A stretch of DNA of 64,000 bases, taken from Actinoplanes regularis. Its GTDB lineage: Bacteria > Actinomycetota > Actinomycetes > Mycobacteriales > Micromonosporaceae. How positions within the stretch are numbered: position 1 is the first letter of the stretch; the number at the start of each line of letters is the position of its first letter. Under the pieces are notes generated by a model, which was given only the letters and a program-made list of their open reading frames with translations, was not told the origin of the DNA and did not search any database. The DNA is taken from contig NZ_FZNR01000001.1 in the NCBI RefSeq assembly GCF_900188005.1, positions 992,001 to 1,056,000 of the forward strand, given 5' to 3'. Made by a program: the position numbers and the translations under genes. Shown piece after piece: positions 1-8,796 of this stretch.

Positions 1-5
1 CGGTT

Positions 6-36
6 CGTAACAAGCGTTACGGTAACATTCGTTACG
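6..36. promoter_or_regulatory. Tandem palindromic operators upstream of TetR gene
   Basis: CGTAAC-AAGC-GTTACG (6-21) is a perfect inverted repeat, followed by GTAAC-ATTC-GTTAC (22-35), a second copy with one outer mismatch. Centres are about 15 bp apart. The sites end just before the Shine-Dalgarno sequence of the TetR-family gene at 55, so autoregulation is the simplest reading. Direct observation of repeats; the binding protein is inferred. Confidence 0.7.
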
Positions 37-54
37 ACGAGAGGAGTGCGATCC

Positions 55-642
55 GTGTCACGATCGGCAGACCGGTCCGCGCAGGGTGCGGCGCTGTCCC
101 GCGCGGTCTGGGACGTGCTCGCCACCCAGGGCCTGGAGCGCCTCACCGTCCGCTCCGTCGCGGCCGCGGCCGGCTGCACCACCGGCCTGGTGATGCACCG
201 CTTCCCGAACCGGCGGGCGCTTCTGCTGCACGCCCGGCAACTGCTCCACGAGGTCACCCTGGCCCGGGTCGAGGCGCTGGAGGCCGCCGCGCCGACCATC
301 CGCGCCGCGCTGCGCGCGATCCTGCTGCAAGGGATGTCCATCGACGAGCAGAATCGGCAGGAAGCTGTCGTCTGGCTGGGATTTCTGGCGTCCGCGATCT
401 CCGACGACGAACTGATCGCTGAGCATCGCCGGAACAACCACTCCTGGCGCACCCGGGTGGAACGCCTCACCGCGGCCGCCGCGCCGGACTGGGCCCCCGC
501 GCGGGTCTCGTCGGTGGCGCTGGCGTTGATCGCGATGACCGAGGGCGCCGCGGCTCTCGGGGCGGCCGACCCGGCCGCCTTTCCTGCAACGCAGCAGGTG
601 GAGATGCTGGATGCGGCGCTGATCGCTTTCGGTCTCTTTTAA
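55..642 (+). CDS. TetR-family transcriptional regulator
   Basis: A 195-residue protein with an N-terminal TetR-type helix-turn-helix (about residues 30-50, LTVRSVAAAAGCTTG then the typical HRFPNRRALL) and a variable helical C-terminal ligand domain. GTG at 55 is preferred over GTG at 46 because GAGGAG at 41-46 then lies 8 nt upstream as a good ribosome binding site. Tandem palindromes at 6-36 suggest it represses itself. The ligand is unknown, and the gene it may control upstream lies outside the window. Confidence 0.85.
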   Translation: MSRSADRSAQGAALSRAVWDVLATQGLERLTVRSVAAAAGCTTGLVMHRFPNRRALLLHARQLLHEVTLARVEALEAAAPTIRAALRAILLQGMSIDEQNRQEAVVWLGFLASAISDDELIAEHRRNNHSWRTRVERLTAAAAPDWAPARVSSVALALIAMTEGAAALGAADPAAFPATQQVEMLDAALIAFGLF

Positions 643-783
643 GATCCATTCCCGGGTACGACCTGTCGGGCCCCGTGGCCAGGCTCGAGCCGAGTCCCGT
701 GGCGTTCTCGCGCGGGGCCCGCACCATCCCGGGCCGCTGCCGCGCGTCACGGCCCGCTCCGCTCAGCGCCGTGCCCGCCTCGA

Positions 784-1389
784 TCAGCGCAGGGCTGGGA
801 AGATCGTGCCGGCCACAATGGCCCCGGCCAGCGCACCGACCACCACCTGCGCCGGGGTGTGCGCGGTCAGCCGCACCCGAGCCCACCCGCCGAGCACCAC
901 CAGCGGCGTCCCGAGCAACGCCACCGGTCCGTAGATCACTGCCATCGTGGCCAGTGCCCCAGCGGCCACCCCCGCGTGGATCGACATCTTCCACCAGTGT
1001 GTGACCAGCGCGAATATGACGAGACCGGTGCCGCCGGCGACCAACAGCGCCAGCACCTCCCGCGGCGCACCGAGCAGCATCAACAGAGCCAGTCCGGCGC
1101 AGAGCGACGCGACCCCGAACAGCAGCGGCACCCGTCGGGCGGCCCGCTCCGGGATGTGATGGTCGGTGAGGCGCCCGGTCCGCACCCCATGCAGCACGTA
1201 CCCCAGCGGGATGACCGCCGCGAAGATCGCCCCCGGCAGCCCCCACCAGCGGGAGACGCCCGACGCCTCACCGGCGTGCCACCCCACGACGACCAGCAGC
1301 ACCGCCACCAGCACCGCCGGCGCGAGCACCTCAGAAACAATGCGCGCGACCCGCTCGCTCACGCTCGCGCTCACCTCGGTGTTGATCAC
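784..1389 (-). CDS. PAP2-superfamily-like integral membrane protein
   Basis: About 201 residues with five or six hydrophobic segments. A SIHAG motif followed by a distal R-x3-TAHTPAQVVVGALAG segment resembles the second and third phosphatase motifs of PAP2 lipid phosphatases, but the classic SGH and SRxxxxxHxxxD residues are imperfect, so catalytic activity is uncertain. The frame opens from TTG at 1413. GTG at 1389 is preferred because CAGAAT (1400-1395) sits 5 nt upstream as a -10-like hexamer. Convergent with the TetR gene. Confidence 0.6.
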   Translation of the reverse strand: MINTEVSASVSERVARIVSEVLAPAVLVAVLLVVVGWHAGEASGVSRWWGLPGAIFAAVIPLGYVLHGVRTGRLTDHHIPERAARRVPLLFGVASLCAGLALLMLLGAPREVLALLVAGGTGLVIFALVTHWWKMSIHAGVAAGALATMAVIYGPVALLGTPLVVLGGWARVRLTAHTPAQVVVGALAGAIVAGTIFPALR

Positions 1390-1525
1390 GCCCCATTCTG
1401 GCAGGCCACCCAAATGTTTCCACGTTCATTAGCGCCGGGTTCCCGAGTTCCGCCGGCCACCGGCCCTGAGCTGCCCAACGCCATTCACAACCACTCTGAC
1501 CCGGAACGGGATACGTCACTCGACG

Positions 1526-1534
1526 TTATCCACA
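1526..1534 (+). promoter_or_regulatory. DnaA-box-like nonamer TTATCCACA
   Basis: Perfect match to the classical DnaA box, in the noncoding stretch beside the decayed exonuclease. An isolated copy; function not shown. Confidence 0.35.
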
Positions 1535-1680
1535 GCCCCTCCCCGCAGCACTTCTCCAGCGCTACGGCTTCGGTTTCCTCCCAAGGTCGAACCGGATCCC
1601 GGCGATATGTGGCATCAGGACGGTCGCACCCTCCCTCACCGAGCGGGCCGTCTGCGGAGCGGGCTGCTCGTCGCATGGCG

Positions 1681-1918
1681 ACGTACGGTATTCGCTCATC
1701 GCCGCACCGGGTCACGCGGACCGGCACGCCTGCCAGGCCCGGATTCTTCGCCCACCAGGCCATCGTGTCCGGATCCCTCACCGCCTCGGGAAGGGCCTCG
1801 AGATTCGCGGTATACGTACCGACCAGCGTGCCGTCGGCCCCGAACGCCGCGGACGCGAAGCTCAGCATCGAATAGCGCCCGGAATCACGACATCCGTACT
1901 CACATAGATCTCGGCCAC
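1681..1918 (-). pseudogene. Decayed RNase H-like 3'-5' exonuclease, 5' part
   Basis: Read on the minus strand, three frames together give one recognisable N-terminus: GTG at 1918 encodes [14 protein letters not shown], then a shift near 1880 leads to [16 protein letters not shown] and onward through [21 protein letters not shown] second shift near 1740 leads to AWQACRSA, then a stop, then AMSEYRT. This order matches the DnaQ/RNase-T-like exoribonuclease family of actinobacteria (EIYVSTDxE...YSMLSxG...DTMAWWxxxPEAW). The second acidic residue after STD is already lost and the C-terminal half is not recognisable. The longest intact frame (1485-1868) is therefore not a functional gene. Family assignment is from memory. 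Confidence 0.6.
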
Positions 1919-2045
1919 CCGCGAAATGAGCCGCTCAGCCGCGCACCACTCGAACACTCTTCGCCGTAGGACGACAGCCAGGACGGCGTCGGAAATGAGC
2001 ATCGACGGCGGATCTCAGCAGGGCAGGCCGACCGTTACCGAATGC

Positions 2046-2051
2046 TACGGT
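2046..2051 (+). promoter_or_regulatory. -10 TACGGT, leaderless Uma2 gene
   Basis: TACGGT ends 6 nt before ATG 2058; no Shine-Dalgarno sequence is visible. Confidence 0.55.
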
Positions 2052-2057
2052 GACGGC

Positions 2058-2642
2058 ATGACTGCGGTGCCCGAGTGGATGCGGCCGCCTCGGCCCGAGG
2101 GGTGGTATGCCGACGACCTCGACCACCTCCCTGAAGCGCCCCGTCACACCGAACTGATCGATGGAGCACTCGTCTTCATGATGTCCCCCCAGCGGGCATG
2201 GCACAGCCGGGCTGTCTCCGCGTTGCTGTTCGCGCTTTCGGAGCAGGCACCGACGGGCGTCGAGGTCGAGCGGGAGATGACAATCCGGCTCGACGACCGG
2301 AACCGTCCCGAACCCGACCTTCTCGCCACGAGAGCGCCATGCTACAACCCGAACCTGACTTACTACACGCCCGACCAGGTGCTGTTGGTGGTCGAGGTGG
2401 TCTCGCCGGAATCGGCGCACCGTGATCGGACAGTCAAGCTGCGCAAGTACGCGGAAGCAGGTATCGCGAACTACTGGCGGGTCGAGGACGAGGACGGCTC
2501 ACCAGTAGTCCACGCCTACGAACTCGACGAACCCACCCGGTCGTATGTGGCGACCGGAATCCACCGACGCGGGCTGCGGACCACGACGCCGTTCGCGATC
2601 AAGCTCGATCTGGATGGGCTGGTACCCGGTCGCAAGAGCTAG
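2058..2642 (+). CDS. Uma2-family (DUF820) putative restriction endonuclease
   Basis: A 194-residue single-domain protein. Uma2/DUF820 features are visible in order: the ELIDGALVFMMSPQRAWHS segment, EVEREMTIRLDD, the PD-(D/E)XK-like core RPEPDLL, then VLLVVEVVSPES, and DRTVKLRKYAEAGIANYWRV. The ELIDG, PD and EV-x-SPES acidic residues of the nuclease-like site are present. An upstream ATG at 1926 would add 44 unlikely residues; 2058 fits the leaderless -10 spacing. Members are abundant in actinomycetes and cyanobacteria, and their biological role is poorly known. It neighbours a toxin-antitoxin pair. Confidence 0.82.
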   Translation: MTAVPEWMRPPRPEGWYADDLDHLPEAPRHTELIDGALVFMMSPQRAWHSRAVSALLFALSEQAPTGVEVEREMTIRLDDRNRPEPDLLATRAPCYNPNLTYYTPDQVLLVVEVVSPESAHRDRTVKLRKYAEAGIANYWRVEDEDGSPVVHAYELDEPTRSYVATGIHRRGLRTTTPFAIKLDLDGLVPGRKS

Positions 2643-2763
2643 ACCGGGCACCGAGTTCCGCCGAAGATCGGGCCGGAACCGGGCTACACACTGACGCGGA
2701 ATTCGGCGGGGTGCCTCGCCGATCAACGACTTGACATCCCACCGCGACCACCGGCGAACCCAC

Positions 2764-3159
2764 CTACAGCCCGATGATCCGAACCCGCTGCCCGCACAGC
2801 TTGACCATGTCGTCGACATCGGATGTCAAGACCGCCACCGGCCCGGGTAGCCGTAGCGCCAACTCGGCGACCATGGCGTCGATGGCGTACTTGTGCCCGT
2901 GCAGCCCCGCCGCCTTCAGTAGCCCCGCGCTGCGGCGGGCGCTTTCTTTCGTCACCGGCTCCACCCGGATCCGGGACAGCAGCCAGCTCAGCCGCGCGAT
3001 ATCCACACCAGAGTGAGAACCCTCGATGATCGTGGCGGCCGACATGGCAAGGTCGACGCCGTCACGCTCCGCCTGCTCCAGCAGACGCATCACCTTGCGG
3101 TCCTGGTCGATCCACTCCGACAAGCCTTGCGAGTCGAGCACCAGCGACTCAAGGCTCAC
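2764..3159 (-). CDS. VapC-like PIN-domain toxin
   Basis: 131 residues with the PIN-domain acidic set: Asp in LVLDSQG near the N-terminus, Glu in TIIEGSH, Asp in YAIDAMVAE, and Asp in LTSDVDD. PIN toxins are Mg-dependent RNases. The GTG start overlaps the antitoxin stop by 4 nt (GTGA, 3156-3159), giving translational coupling. The RNA target cannot be inferred. Confidence 0.8.
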   Translation of the reverse strand: MSLESLVLDSQGLSEWIDQDRKVMRLLEQAERDGVDLAMSAATIIEGSHSGVDIARLSWLLSRIRVEPVTKESARRSAGLLKAAGLHGHKYAIDAMVAELALRLPGPVAVLTSDVDDMVKLCGQRVRIIGL

Positions 3160-3395
3160 GCCGCACGCCCGATCTCCTCGGTCCCGTGCAGGAGCGCCCG
3201 AGCCTCGGCCATCTCCTCGTCAGTGAACGCCCCGAACTCGCCTTGGTAGCGATCCAACTCCTCCCGGAGAAGCCTGCGCCGCTCGGCCCGCTCGGCCAAC
3301 TCGGTGAGGTAGCCGGAGACGTTGTCGGTATGCGACTTCATGCTCTCCAGCAGTTCTGCCGGCAGCGTGATCGTGACCTTCTTCGTCCTCGCCAT
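3156..3395 (-). CDS. VapB-like ribbon-helix-helix antitoxin
   Basis: 79 residues. The N-terminus MARTKKVTITLPAELLESMK is a typical ribbon-helix-helix beta strand and first helix; the acidic C-terminal helix (DRYQGEFGAFTDEEM) would wrap the PIN toxin encoded immediately downstream. ATG 3395 is 6 nt from a TATGGT -10 hexamer, so the transcript is probably leaderless. An 8-bp palindrome abutting this promoter is a natural autoregulation site. Confidence 0.8.
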   Translation of the reverse strand: MARTKKVTITLPAELLESMKSHTDNVSGYLTELAERAERRRLLREELDRYQGEFGAFTDEEMAEARALLHGTEEIGRAA

Positions 3396-3401
3396 TCATC
3401 G

Positions 3402-3414
3402 ACCATACCATGGT
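3402..3414 (-). promoter_or_regulatory. VapB promoter -10 overlapped by operator palindrome
   Basis: On the minus strand TATGGT (3407-3402) lies 6 nt before ATG 3395. The palindrome ACCATGGT (3407-3414) shares its last base with this hexamer, so antitoxin binding would block RNA polymerase. Confidence 0.5.
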
Positions 3415-3453
3415 GTTACCGCCACGGGACGAGCCTGATCCGAACCTGGCGAG

Positions 3454-3489
3454 TCGGCCCTGACCAGGATTAATCCCAGGCAGGGCCGA
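3454..3489 (-). terminator. Hairpin downstream of ychF
   Basis: TCGGCCCTG (3454-3462) pairs with CAGGGCCGA (3481-3489), with a further self-complementary GGATTAATCC in the loop. There is no T-tract, as is common in high-G+C genomes. It lies about 75 nt beyond the ychF stop. Confidence 0.5.
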
Positions 3490-3563
3490 CGCGCGGAACG
3501 CATTACGATCGAACTCGCGCCGGCTTCAGGCGCAGACCCGATGCGGCAGACGCCGGCTCGAAA

Positions 3564-4649
<1,086 letters not shown>

Positions 4650-4657
4650 GGAACGCC

Positions 4658-4663
4658 AGTCTA
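4658..4663 (-). promoter_or_regulatory. -10 TAGACT of ychF
   Basis: Ends 8 nt before GTG 4649 on the minus strand; supports a leaderless or near-leaderless start. Confidence 0.5.
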
Positions 4664-4671
4664 CGCAAGTG

Positions 4672-5457
4672 TCATCCGAAGAACTTCCGCAGTTCGGCAG
4701 CGACCAGCGCGGGTTTGCCACTGTTGTCCGCGGCGAGATGACCGACACCGCTCAAGGTGACCCGGGTCGCTTTCGGCAGCACCGGCTCGAGACCGTTCAG
4801 GACCGATTTGAGGTACGCGGGTGAGCGGTCCCCACCGAGCAGCAACGTCTCCGCCGTCACACGCGCGTACGCGCTCAGCGGCCCGGCCGCGTCCTCGACC
4901 ACGGCCGCGTCCAGCCGCATCGTCGGCACCAGCGCCGCGATCTCCGGATTGCGCACCGCCAGGCCGGCCAGCGGCAACAGCACCGTTCGCGGCAGGAACC
5001 GGGCACCGCCGGTGCCCTTCACGACCGTGGTGAACGCGGCGCCCTTGCGACCGCGGGACAGCTCCGCCTCGTACCTGCCAAGCCAAGCGACCGGGTCGTG
5101 GCCGCCGTGCTTGAGCGGCGGCTCGTAGAGCGCGAGCCGCTCGATCGGCAACTCGAGGGCCGCACGCAGCGCGATGACCGCCCCGGAGCTGAGCCCGAAC
5201 ACGTTGCGCGCCCCCGTCTCGTCGAGGATCGCGGCCAGGTCGTCGATCTCGGCCCGCAGGCCGTGCCCGGGTGCGGCCGGACCGCTTTGCCCACGCCCAC
5301 GGCGATCCGGGACGTAGACGGTGAAGTCGCCGGCCAGCGCGTGGGCCAGCTTCGTGAAGTTCGCCGAGCTCTGCAGACCGCCGTGCAGCAGCACGACCTT
5401 GGGGCCACCGTCACCGAAGACCCGCCACCGCACGTCCATCGCCACCAATGTCTCCAT
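4672..5457 (-). CDS. Alpha/beta hydrolase
   Basis: 261 residues with alpha/beta-hydrolase landmarks: oxyanion-loop LLHGGLQS, the PDRRGRGQSG turn, the nucleophile elbow GLSSGAV (Ser), and a C-terminal GVGHLAADNS histidine. The acid residue is probably the Asp of the LLLGGDRSP segment. Substrate unknown. ATG 5457 is preferred over the longer frame to 5646, because a promoter and two operator palindromes occupy 5461-5504 and position the transcription start at or next to this ATG. Confidence 0.85.
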   Translation of the reverse strand: METLVAMDVRWRVFGDGGPKVVLLHGGLQSSANFTKLAHALAGDFTVYVPDRRGRGQSGPAAPGHGLRAEIDDLAAILDETGARNVFGLSSGAVIALRAALELPIERLALYEPPLKHGGHDPVAWLGRYEAELSRGRKGAAFTTVVKGTGGARFLPRTVLLPLAGLAVRNPEIAALVPTMRLDAAVVEDAAGPLSAYARVTAETLLLGGDRSPAYLKSVLNGLEPVLPKATRVTLSGVGHLAADNSGKPALVAAELRKFFG

Positions 5458-5460
5458 GCT

Positions 5461-5504
5461 GTCAACCGTAGTTGACAGTCCATGTGCCGTCAACTCAAGT
5501 TGAC
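5461..5504 (-). promoter_or_regulatory. Promoter embedded in two GTCAAC-N4-GTTGAC operators
   Basis: Perfect palindromes GTCAAC-CGTA-GTTGAC (5461-5476) and GTCAAC-TCAA-GTTGAC (5489-5504), 28 bp centre to centre. On the minus strand the distal one supplies -35 TTGACG and the proximal one contains -10 TACGGT with exactly 17 bp between. TACGGT ends 7 nt before ATG 5457. A dimeric regulator (TetR or MarR type) bound here would occlude both promoter elements. Confidence 0.7.
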
Positions 5505-5743
5505 ACCAACCTTCTCGATCATGCACCCCCGATTGATCGCCGAAGCTGCGGGCTACCCCGGGGAGACGTGGCCGATCACGACAGGTGCATGGCTGACCAC
5601 GCACTACAGCGCCGAAGCGATCTGGATCCTCGACCCACCCCGCCACTGAGCCGTTGCCCGGCCAGCTCGAGCCCTTTCAGCTCTGACGGTCATGTCCGAA
5701 ACCCGCCAGCCGATAGGTCGGTGTGCGGAGCAGACTCGGTGGC

Positions 5744-7171
5744 ATGGAGCTGGACTTCGAACGTTGTTACCGCGCTGCCGACAGCCGTGACCAGCGGTTC
5801 GACGGATGTTTCTACACAGCGGTGCGGACCACCACGATCTACTGCCGGCCCTCCTGCCCGGCTGTCACGCCGAAGCGTGAGAACGTCGAGTTCTATCCGA
5901 CCGCGGCCGCGGCGCAGCGCGCCGGCTTCCGGGCCTGCCTGCGGTGCCGGCCGGACGCGGCCCCCGGGTCACCGGAGTGGGACACGCGACTGGACACCGT
6001 CGGGCGGGCGATGCGGCTGATCGGCGACGGGATCGTCGACCGGGAGGGCGTCACCGGGCTCGCCGCGCGCCTCGGATACACGGAACGGCACCTCAACCGG
6101 ATGCTGACCGCGGAGCTCGGGGCCGGGCCGCTGGCGCTAGCCCGGGCACAGCGGGCGCAGACCGCCCGGATCCTGGTGGAGACGACCGACCTGGGGCTGG
6201 CGGAGATCGCGTTCGCGGCCGGGTTCGGGAGTGTGCGCCAGTTCAACGACACGATGCTCGAGATCTACGCGCGGTCACCGAGCCGGTTGCGCGAGACCCG
6301 GCGGGCGGTCCAGCGCGAGGCCGGAACCATCAACCTCCGCCTGGCGTATCGGGCTCCGCTGCACGTGGGATCGCTGCTCGAATTCCTGGGCGCCAGGACG
6401 CTTCCGGGAGTGGACGAGCTGGACGGCGATACGTACCGGCGAGGGTTGGTCCTGCCACACGGCTTCGCGAGCGTCGCACTACGGCCGGCGGATCGCTGGA
6501 TCTTCGCGACCTTGCGGCTGAGCGACGTCCGGGACCTCGCGCCCGCTGTGGCGCGATGCCGGCGACTGTTGGATCTGGACGCGGATCCGGACGCGGTCGA
6601 CGGCATGCTGGGTTCCGACCCGGCGCTGGCGGCGGCTGTCCACGCGGAACCGGGAGTGCGTGTGCCGCGGGCCGTCGACGGCTTCGAAACGGCTGTCCGG
6701 GCCGTGGTCGGGCAGCAGGTCAGCGTCGCGGGGGCGCGAACCACGCTGGTCCGGCTGCTCCGGGCGGCCGGGACGGAACCCGTCGAGGGGCAGCTCTCCG
6801 GTTTCCCGGCCGCGGAGGTCGTCGCCGAGCTCCCGGACTCCGCCTTCGGCATGCCGGCGGCGCGGCGTGCCACCATCCGCACCCTGGCCGCCGCGGTCGC
6901 CGACGGCAAGCTCGACCTGGAGCCGGGCGCCGACCGCGCGGAGGCCACCGCTCGCCTGCTGGAGCTCCCCGGCATCGGCCCGTGGACCGCCGGTTACGTC
7001 GCGATGCGCGCGATGGGCGACCCGGACACCTTCCTCGCCACCGATCTGGCCGCGCGCCGTGGTGCGGCCGCGCTCGGTCTGCCGGACTCGGCGAAAGCGC
7101 TGGCCGGGTATGCCGAACGCTGGCGGCCCTGGCGCTCCTATGCGCTGATCCGCCTGTGGCGGGCGGCCTGA
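5744..7171 (+). CDS. Ada-AlkA fusion: DNA-3-methyladenine glycosylase II
   Basis: 475 residues in three parts. The N-terminal Ada zinc domain has Cys22, Cys34 and Cys38 (YCRPSC) plus FRACLRCRPD. Next comes an AraC-type helix-turn-helix (about residues 85-185, with LAEIAFAAGFGSVRQFND). The C-terminal part is an AlkA helix-hairpin-helix glycosylase (VVGQQVSVAGA, then LLELPGIGPWTAGYVAMRAMG and the catalytic Asp of FLATDLAARRG). It couples methylphosphotriester sensing to excision of alkylated bases. ATG 5744 is chosen because MELDFERCYRA is the conserved N-terminus. Co-directional ogt follows. Confidence 0.93.
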   Translation: MELDFERCYRAADSRDQRFDGCFYTAVRTTTIYCRPSCPAVTPKRENVEFYPTAAAAQRAGFRACLRCRPDAAPGSPEWDTRLDTVGRAMRLIGDGIVDREGVTGLAARLGYTERHLNRMLTAELGAGPLALARAQRAQTARILVETTDLGLAEIAFAAGFGSVRQFNDTMLEIYARSPSRLRETRRAVQREAGTINLRLAYRAPLHVGSLLEFLGARTLPGVDELDGDTYRRGLVLPHGFASVALRPADRWIFATLRLSDVRDLAPAVARCRRLLDLDADPDAVDGMLGSDPALAAAVHAEPGVRVPRAVDGFETAVRAVVGQQVSVAGARTTLVRLLRAAGTEPVEGQLSGFPAAEVVAELPDSAFGMPAARRATIRTLAAAVADGKLDLEPGADRAEATARLLELPGIGPWTAGYVAMRAMGDPDTFLATDLAARRGAAALGLPDSAKALAGYAERWRPWRSYALIRLWRAA

Positions 7172-7206
7172 CCCGAACGTACTCCCCCAACCGCCCGAGG
7201 AAAGCG

Positions 7207-7234
7207 TTGTCCACAGGCGGTTTCGCTCTCCACA
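7207..7234 (+). promoter_or_regulatory. Paired DnaA-box-like sites before ogt
   Basis: TTGTCCACA (7207-7215) is the preferred actinobacterial DnaA box, followed by a degenerate CTCTCCACA (7226-7234). Intergenic position between the alkA fusion and ogt. Confidence 0.4.
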
Positions 7235-7309
7235 GGCAGCGCGGAAAGCTGCTCCCGGCCGGCTGAAACGGGCCAGGATGGAACACCCTGAGACAAGGAG
7301 TCGAGAAGC

Positions 7310-7807
7310 ATGTTGCGTCATTCGACGATGGACACTCCCGGCGGTGCGTTCACCCTGGTGGTCGCGGATTCCGGCGCGGTGCGCGCGTCCGGTTTCACCA
7401 CCGAGTTGCCGGAGCTCGTCAGCTTGATCCACCCGTCGCTGGTGGAGCCGACGGAGCCGGCCGACGACGTCGGCGCGGCACAGGCCGCGGTGCGGGCGTA
7501 TTTCGAGGGTGACCTGCTCGCACTGGATTCGGTGGTGGTGGAGCAGCACACCGGTGGCGAGTTCATGGCGCACGCCTGGCGGGTGATGCGCGAGATCAAG
7601 CCGGGTGATCCCGTGACGTATTCGCGCTACGCGGAGCTGTCCGGGCGCCCGGCGGCGATCCGGGCGGCGGCCGCGGCGTGCGCGCGCAACGCGGTGGCGC
7701 TGATCGTGCCGTGTCACCGGGTGCTGCGGACGGACGGCTCGCTGGGCGGATACCGGTGGGGCCTGCCGGTGAAGTCCTGGCTGCTGGAGCACGAGTCGGC
7801 CGGCTGA
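7310..7807 (+). CDS. ogt: Methylated-DNA-[protein]-cysteine S-methyltransferase
   Basis: 165 residues. The C-terminal DNA-binding and active-site domain shows GDPVTYSRYAELSGRPAAIRA (wing/helix), the RNAVALIVPCHRV active site whose Cys accepts the alkyl group, and the closing GGYRWGLPVKSWLLEHE. AAGGAG at 7295-7300 precedes ATG 7310. It directly reverses O6-alkylguanine. Its position after the Ada-AlkA fusion forms an alkylation-repair pair, with a 138-bp gap, so co-transcription is likely but not certain. Confidence 0.93.
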   Translation: MLRHSTMDTPGGAFTLVVADSGAVRASGFTTELPELVSLIHPSLVEPTEPADDVGAAQAAVRAYFEGDLLALDSVVVEQHTGGEFMAHAWRVMREIKPGDPVTYSRYAELSGRPAAIRAAAAACARNAVALIVPCHRVLRTDGSLGGYRWGLPVKSWLLEHESAG

Positions 7808-7830
7808 ACACGGGCAAGGCGACCGCTGGA

Positions 7831-7940
7831 AGTCGGCCGAACACAAGCGAAGTGACACCTGGAGGCCGGCCCAACACAAACGAAGTGACACCTGGAGACC
7901 GGCTGGACAAACGAAGTGACACCTGGAGTCGGCCGGCTGA
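7831..7940. repeat. 3.5-copy tandem repeat after ogt, about 32 bp period
   Basis: The core ACAARCGAAGTGACACCTGGAG occurs at 7843-7864, 7876-7897 and 7907-7928 (spacings 33 and 31), each separated by a variable GGCCGRC-type linker; linker-only half copies flank the array. No good ORF is carried. It starts right after the ogt stop. Confidence 0.85.
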
Positions 7941-7954
7941 GGTGACCGCCCTCG

Positions 7955-8731
7955 GTGGCGGGTGGGCGGCACACTGGGCACGCGGCGGCAGCTCGATGCG
8001 TGGCGGTGAGGCGACATGACGGTCCGGCGGTGGTCGAGGTGAGACTGCCGCGCTGTGCCGCCTGTGGCCGGCTGATGTCGCTGACCGGGTTCGTCACGGA
8101 GAACGGTGAGCTGATCTGTCACCGGCACGCCCACGAGCAGCCGTCCGCCTGTTGCGGGCTGCCGGCCGATCTCACGCTCGGTACGGACCGGCCGCTGTGC
8201 CCGCGGTGCGCGACGACAGCGGTCCGCACCCAGCAGGATGTGAAGCGGGTGCTCCCACCGATCGCGGCGCGGATCCGGGCGCTGTCGATCCGGACGACGA
8301 AGCCGGTGCGGGTCCGGTTGGTGCCGCTGGCCGAGGCGCAGGGCCTGCTGAGCGGGCACGGCGAGGTGCAGGGCGTGACCGTCGCGGCGGGCACCGAGGT
8401 GATCGACCTGATGGTGGTCCGGGATCTACCGCTGATGCGGTTCGGGGCGGTGGTCTCCCACGAGGTGATGCACGCGTACCTGGCCCAGCAGGGGTTCGGG
8501 ATGTTGCCCCAGCGGGTCGAGGAGGGGCTGTGCGAGCTGCTGGCGCACGCGTGGCTGAAGGATCAGCCGGGCGCGCCGGCGGAGTGGGAACGCCGCCGGA
8601 TCGCGAACCGCCCCGATCCGGTGTACGGCGACGGTTTCCGGGCCGCCCGGGACGCCGCGATCCGGATGGGCGGCGTGCGCCGGATGCTGGAGCACGTCCG
8701 CCGGCACGGTGAGTTCCCCGGTCCACAGTAA
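7955..8731 (+). CDS. DA1-like zinc metallopeptidase-domain protein
   Basis: About 258 residues. Several CxxC/H pairs at the N-terminus (CAACGRLM, CHRHAH, CCGLP, CPRCA) form a LIM-like zinc module. The C-terminal half carries HEVMHAYL, an HExxH motif, followed by EEGLCELLAHAWL, which supplies a third acidic ligand. This arrangement matches the C-terminal peptidase domain of DA1-like proteins. The start is uncertain: GTG 7955 has AGGTGA 9 nt upstream, but internal GTGs at 8006, 8030 or 8039 would remove only a low-complexity leader. Cytoplasmic; substrate unknown. Confidence 0.7.
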   Translation: MAGGRHTGHAAAARCVAVRRHDGPAVVEVRLPRCAACGRLMSLTGFVTENGELICHRHAHEQPSACCGLPADLTLGTDRPLCPRCATTAVRTQQDVKRVLPPIAARIRALSIRTTKPVRVRLVPLAEAQGLLSGHGEVQGVTVAAGTEVIDLMVVRDLPLMRFGAVVSHEVMHAYLAQQGFGMLPQRVEEGLCELLAHAWLKDQPGAPAEWERRRIANRPDPVYGDGFRAARDAAIRMGGVRRMLEHVRRHGEFPGPQ

Positions 8732-8796
8732 AGCGTGCACGGCTTTTCCAGGCTGGTCGGCAAGCTCGAGGGCGGAACCGTGACCGGTGTCCCGCA

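Noticed and set aside
1485..1868. 127-residue minus-strand ORF as an intact gene
   Set aside because: Only its first half matches the exonuclease family. The second half is out of frame and low quality, so a pseudogene is the better reading.
3444..3500. CRISPR-like or phage attachment palindrome at 3454-3489
   Set aside because: A single imperfect hairpin with no repeats or spacers; a terminator after ychF is sufficient.
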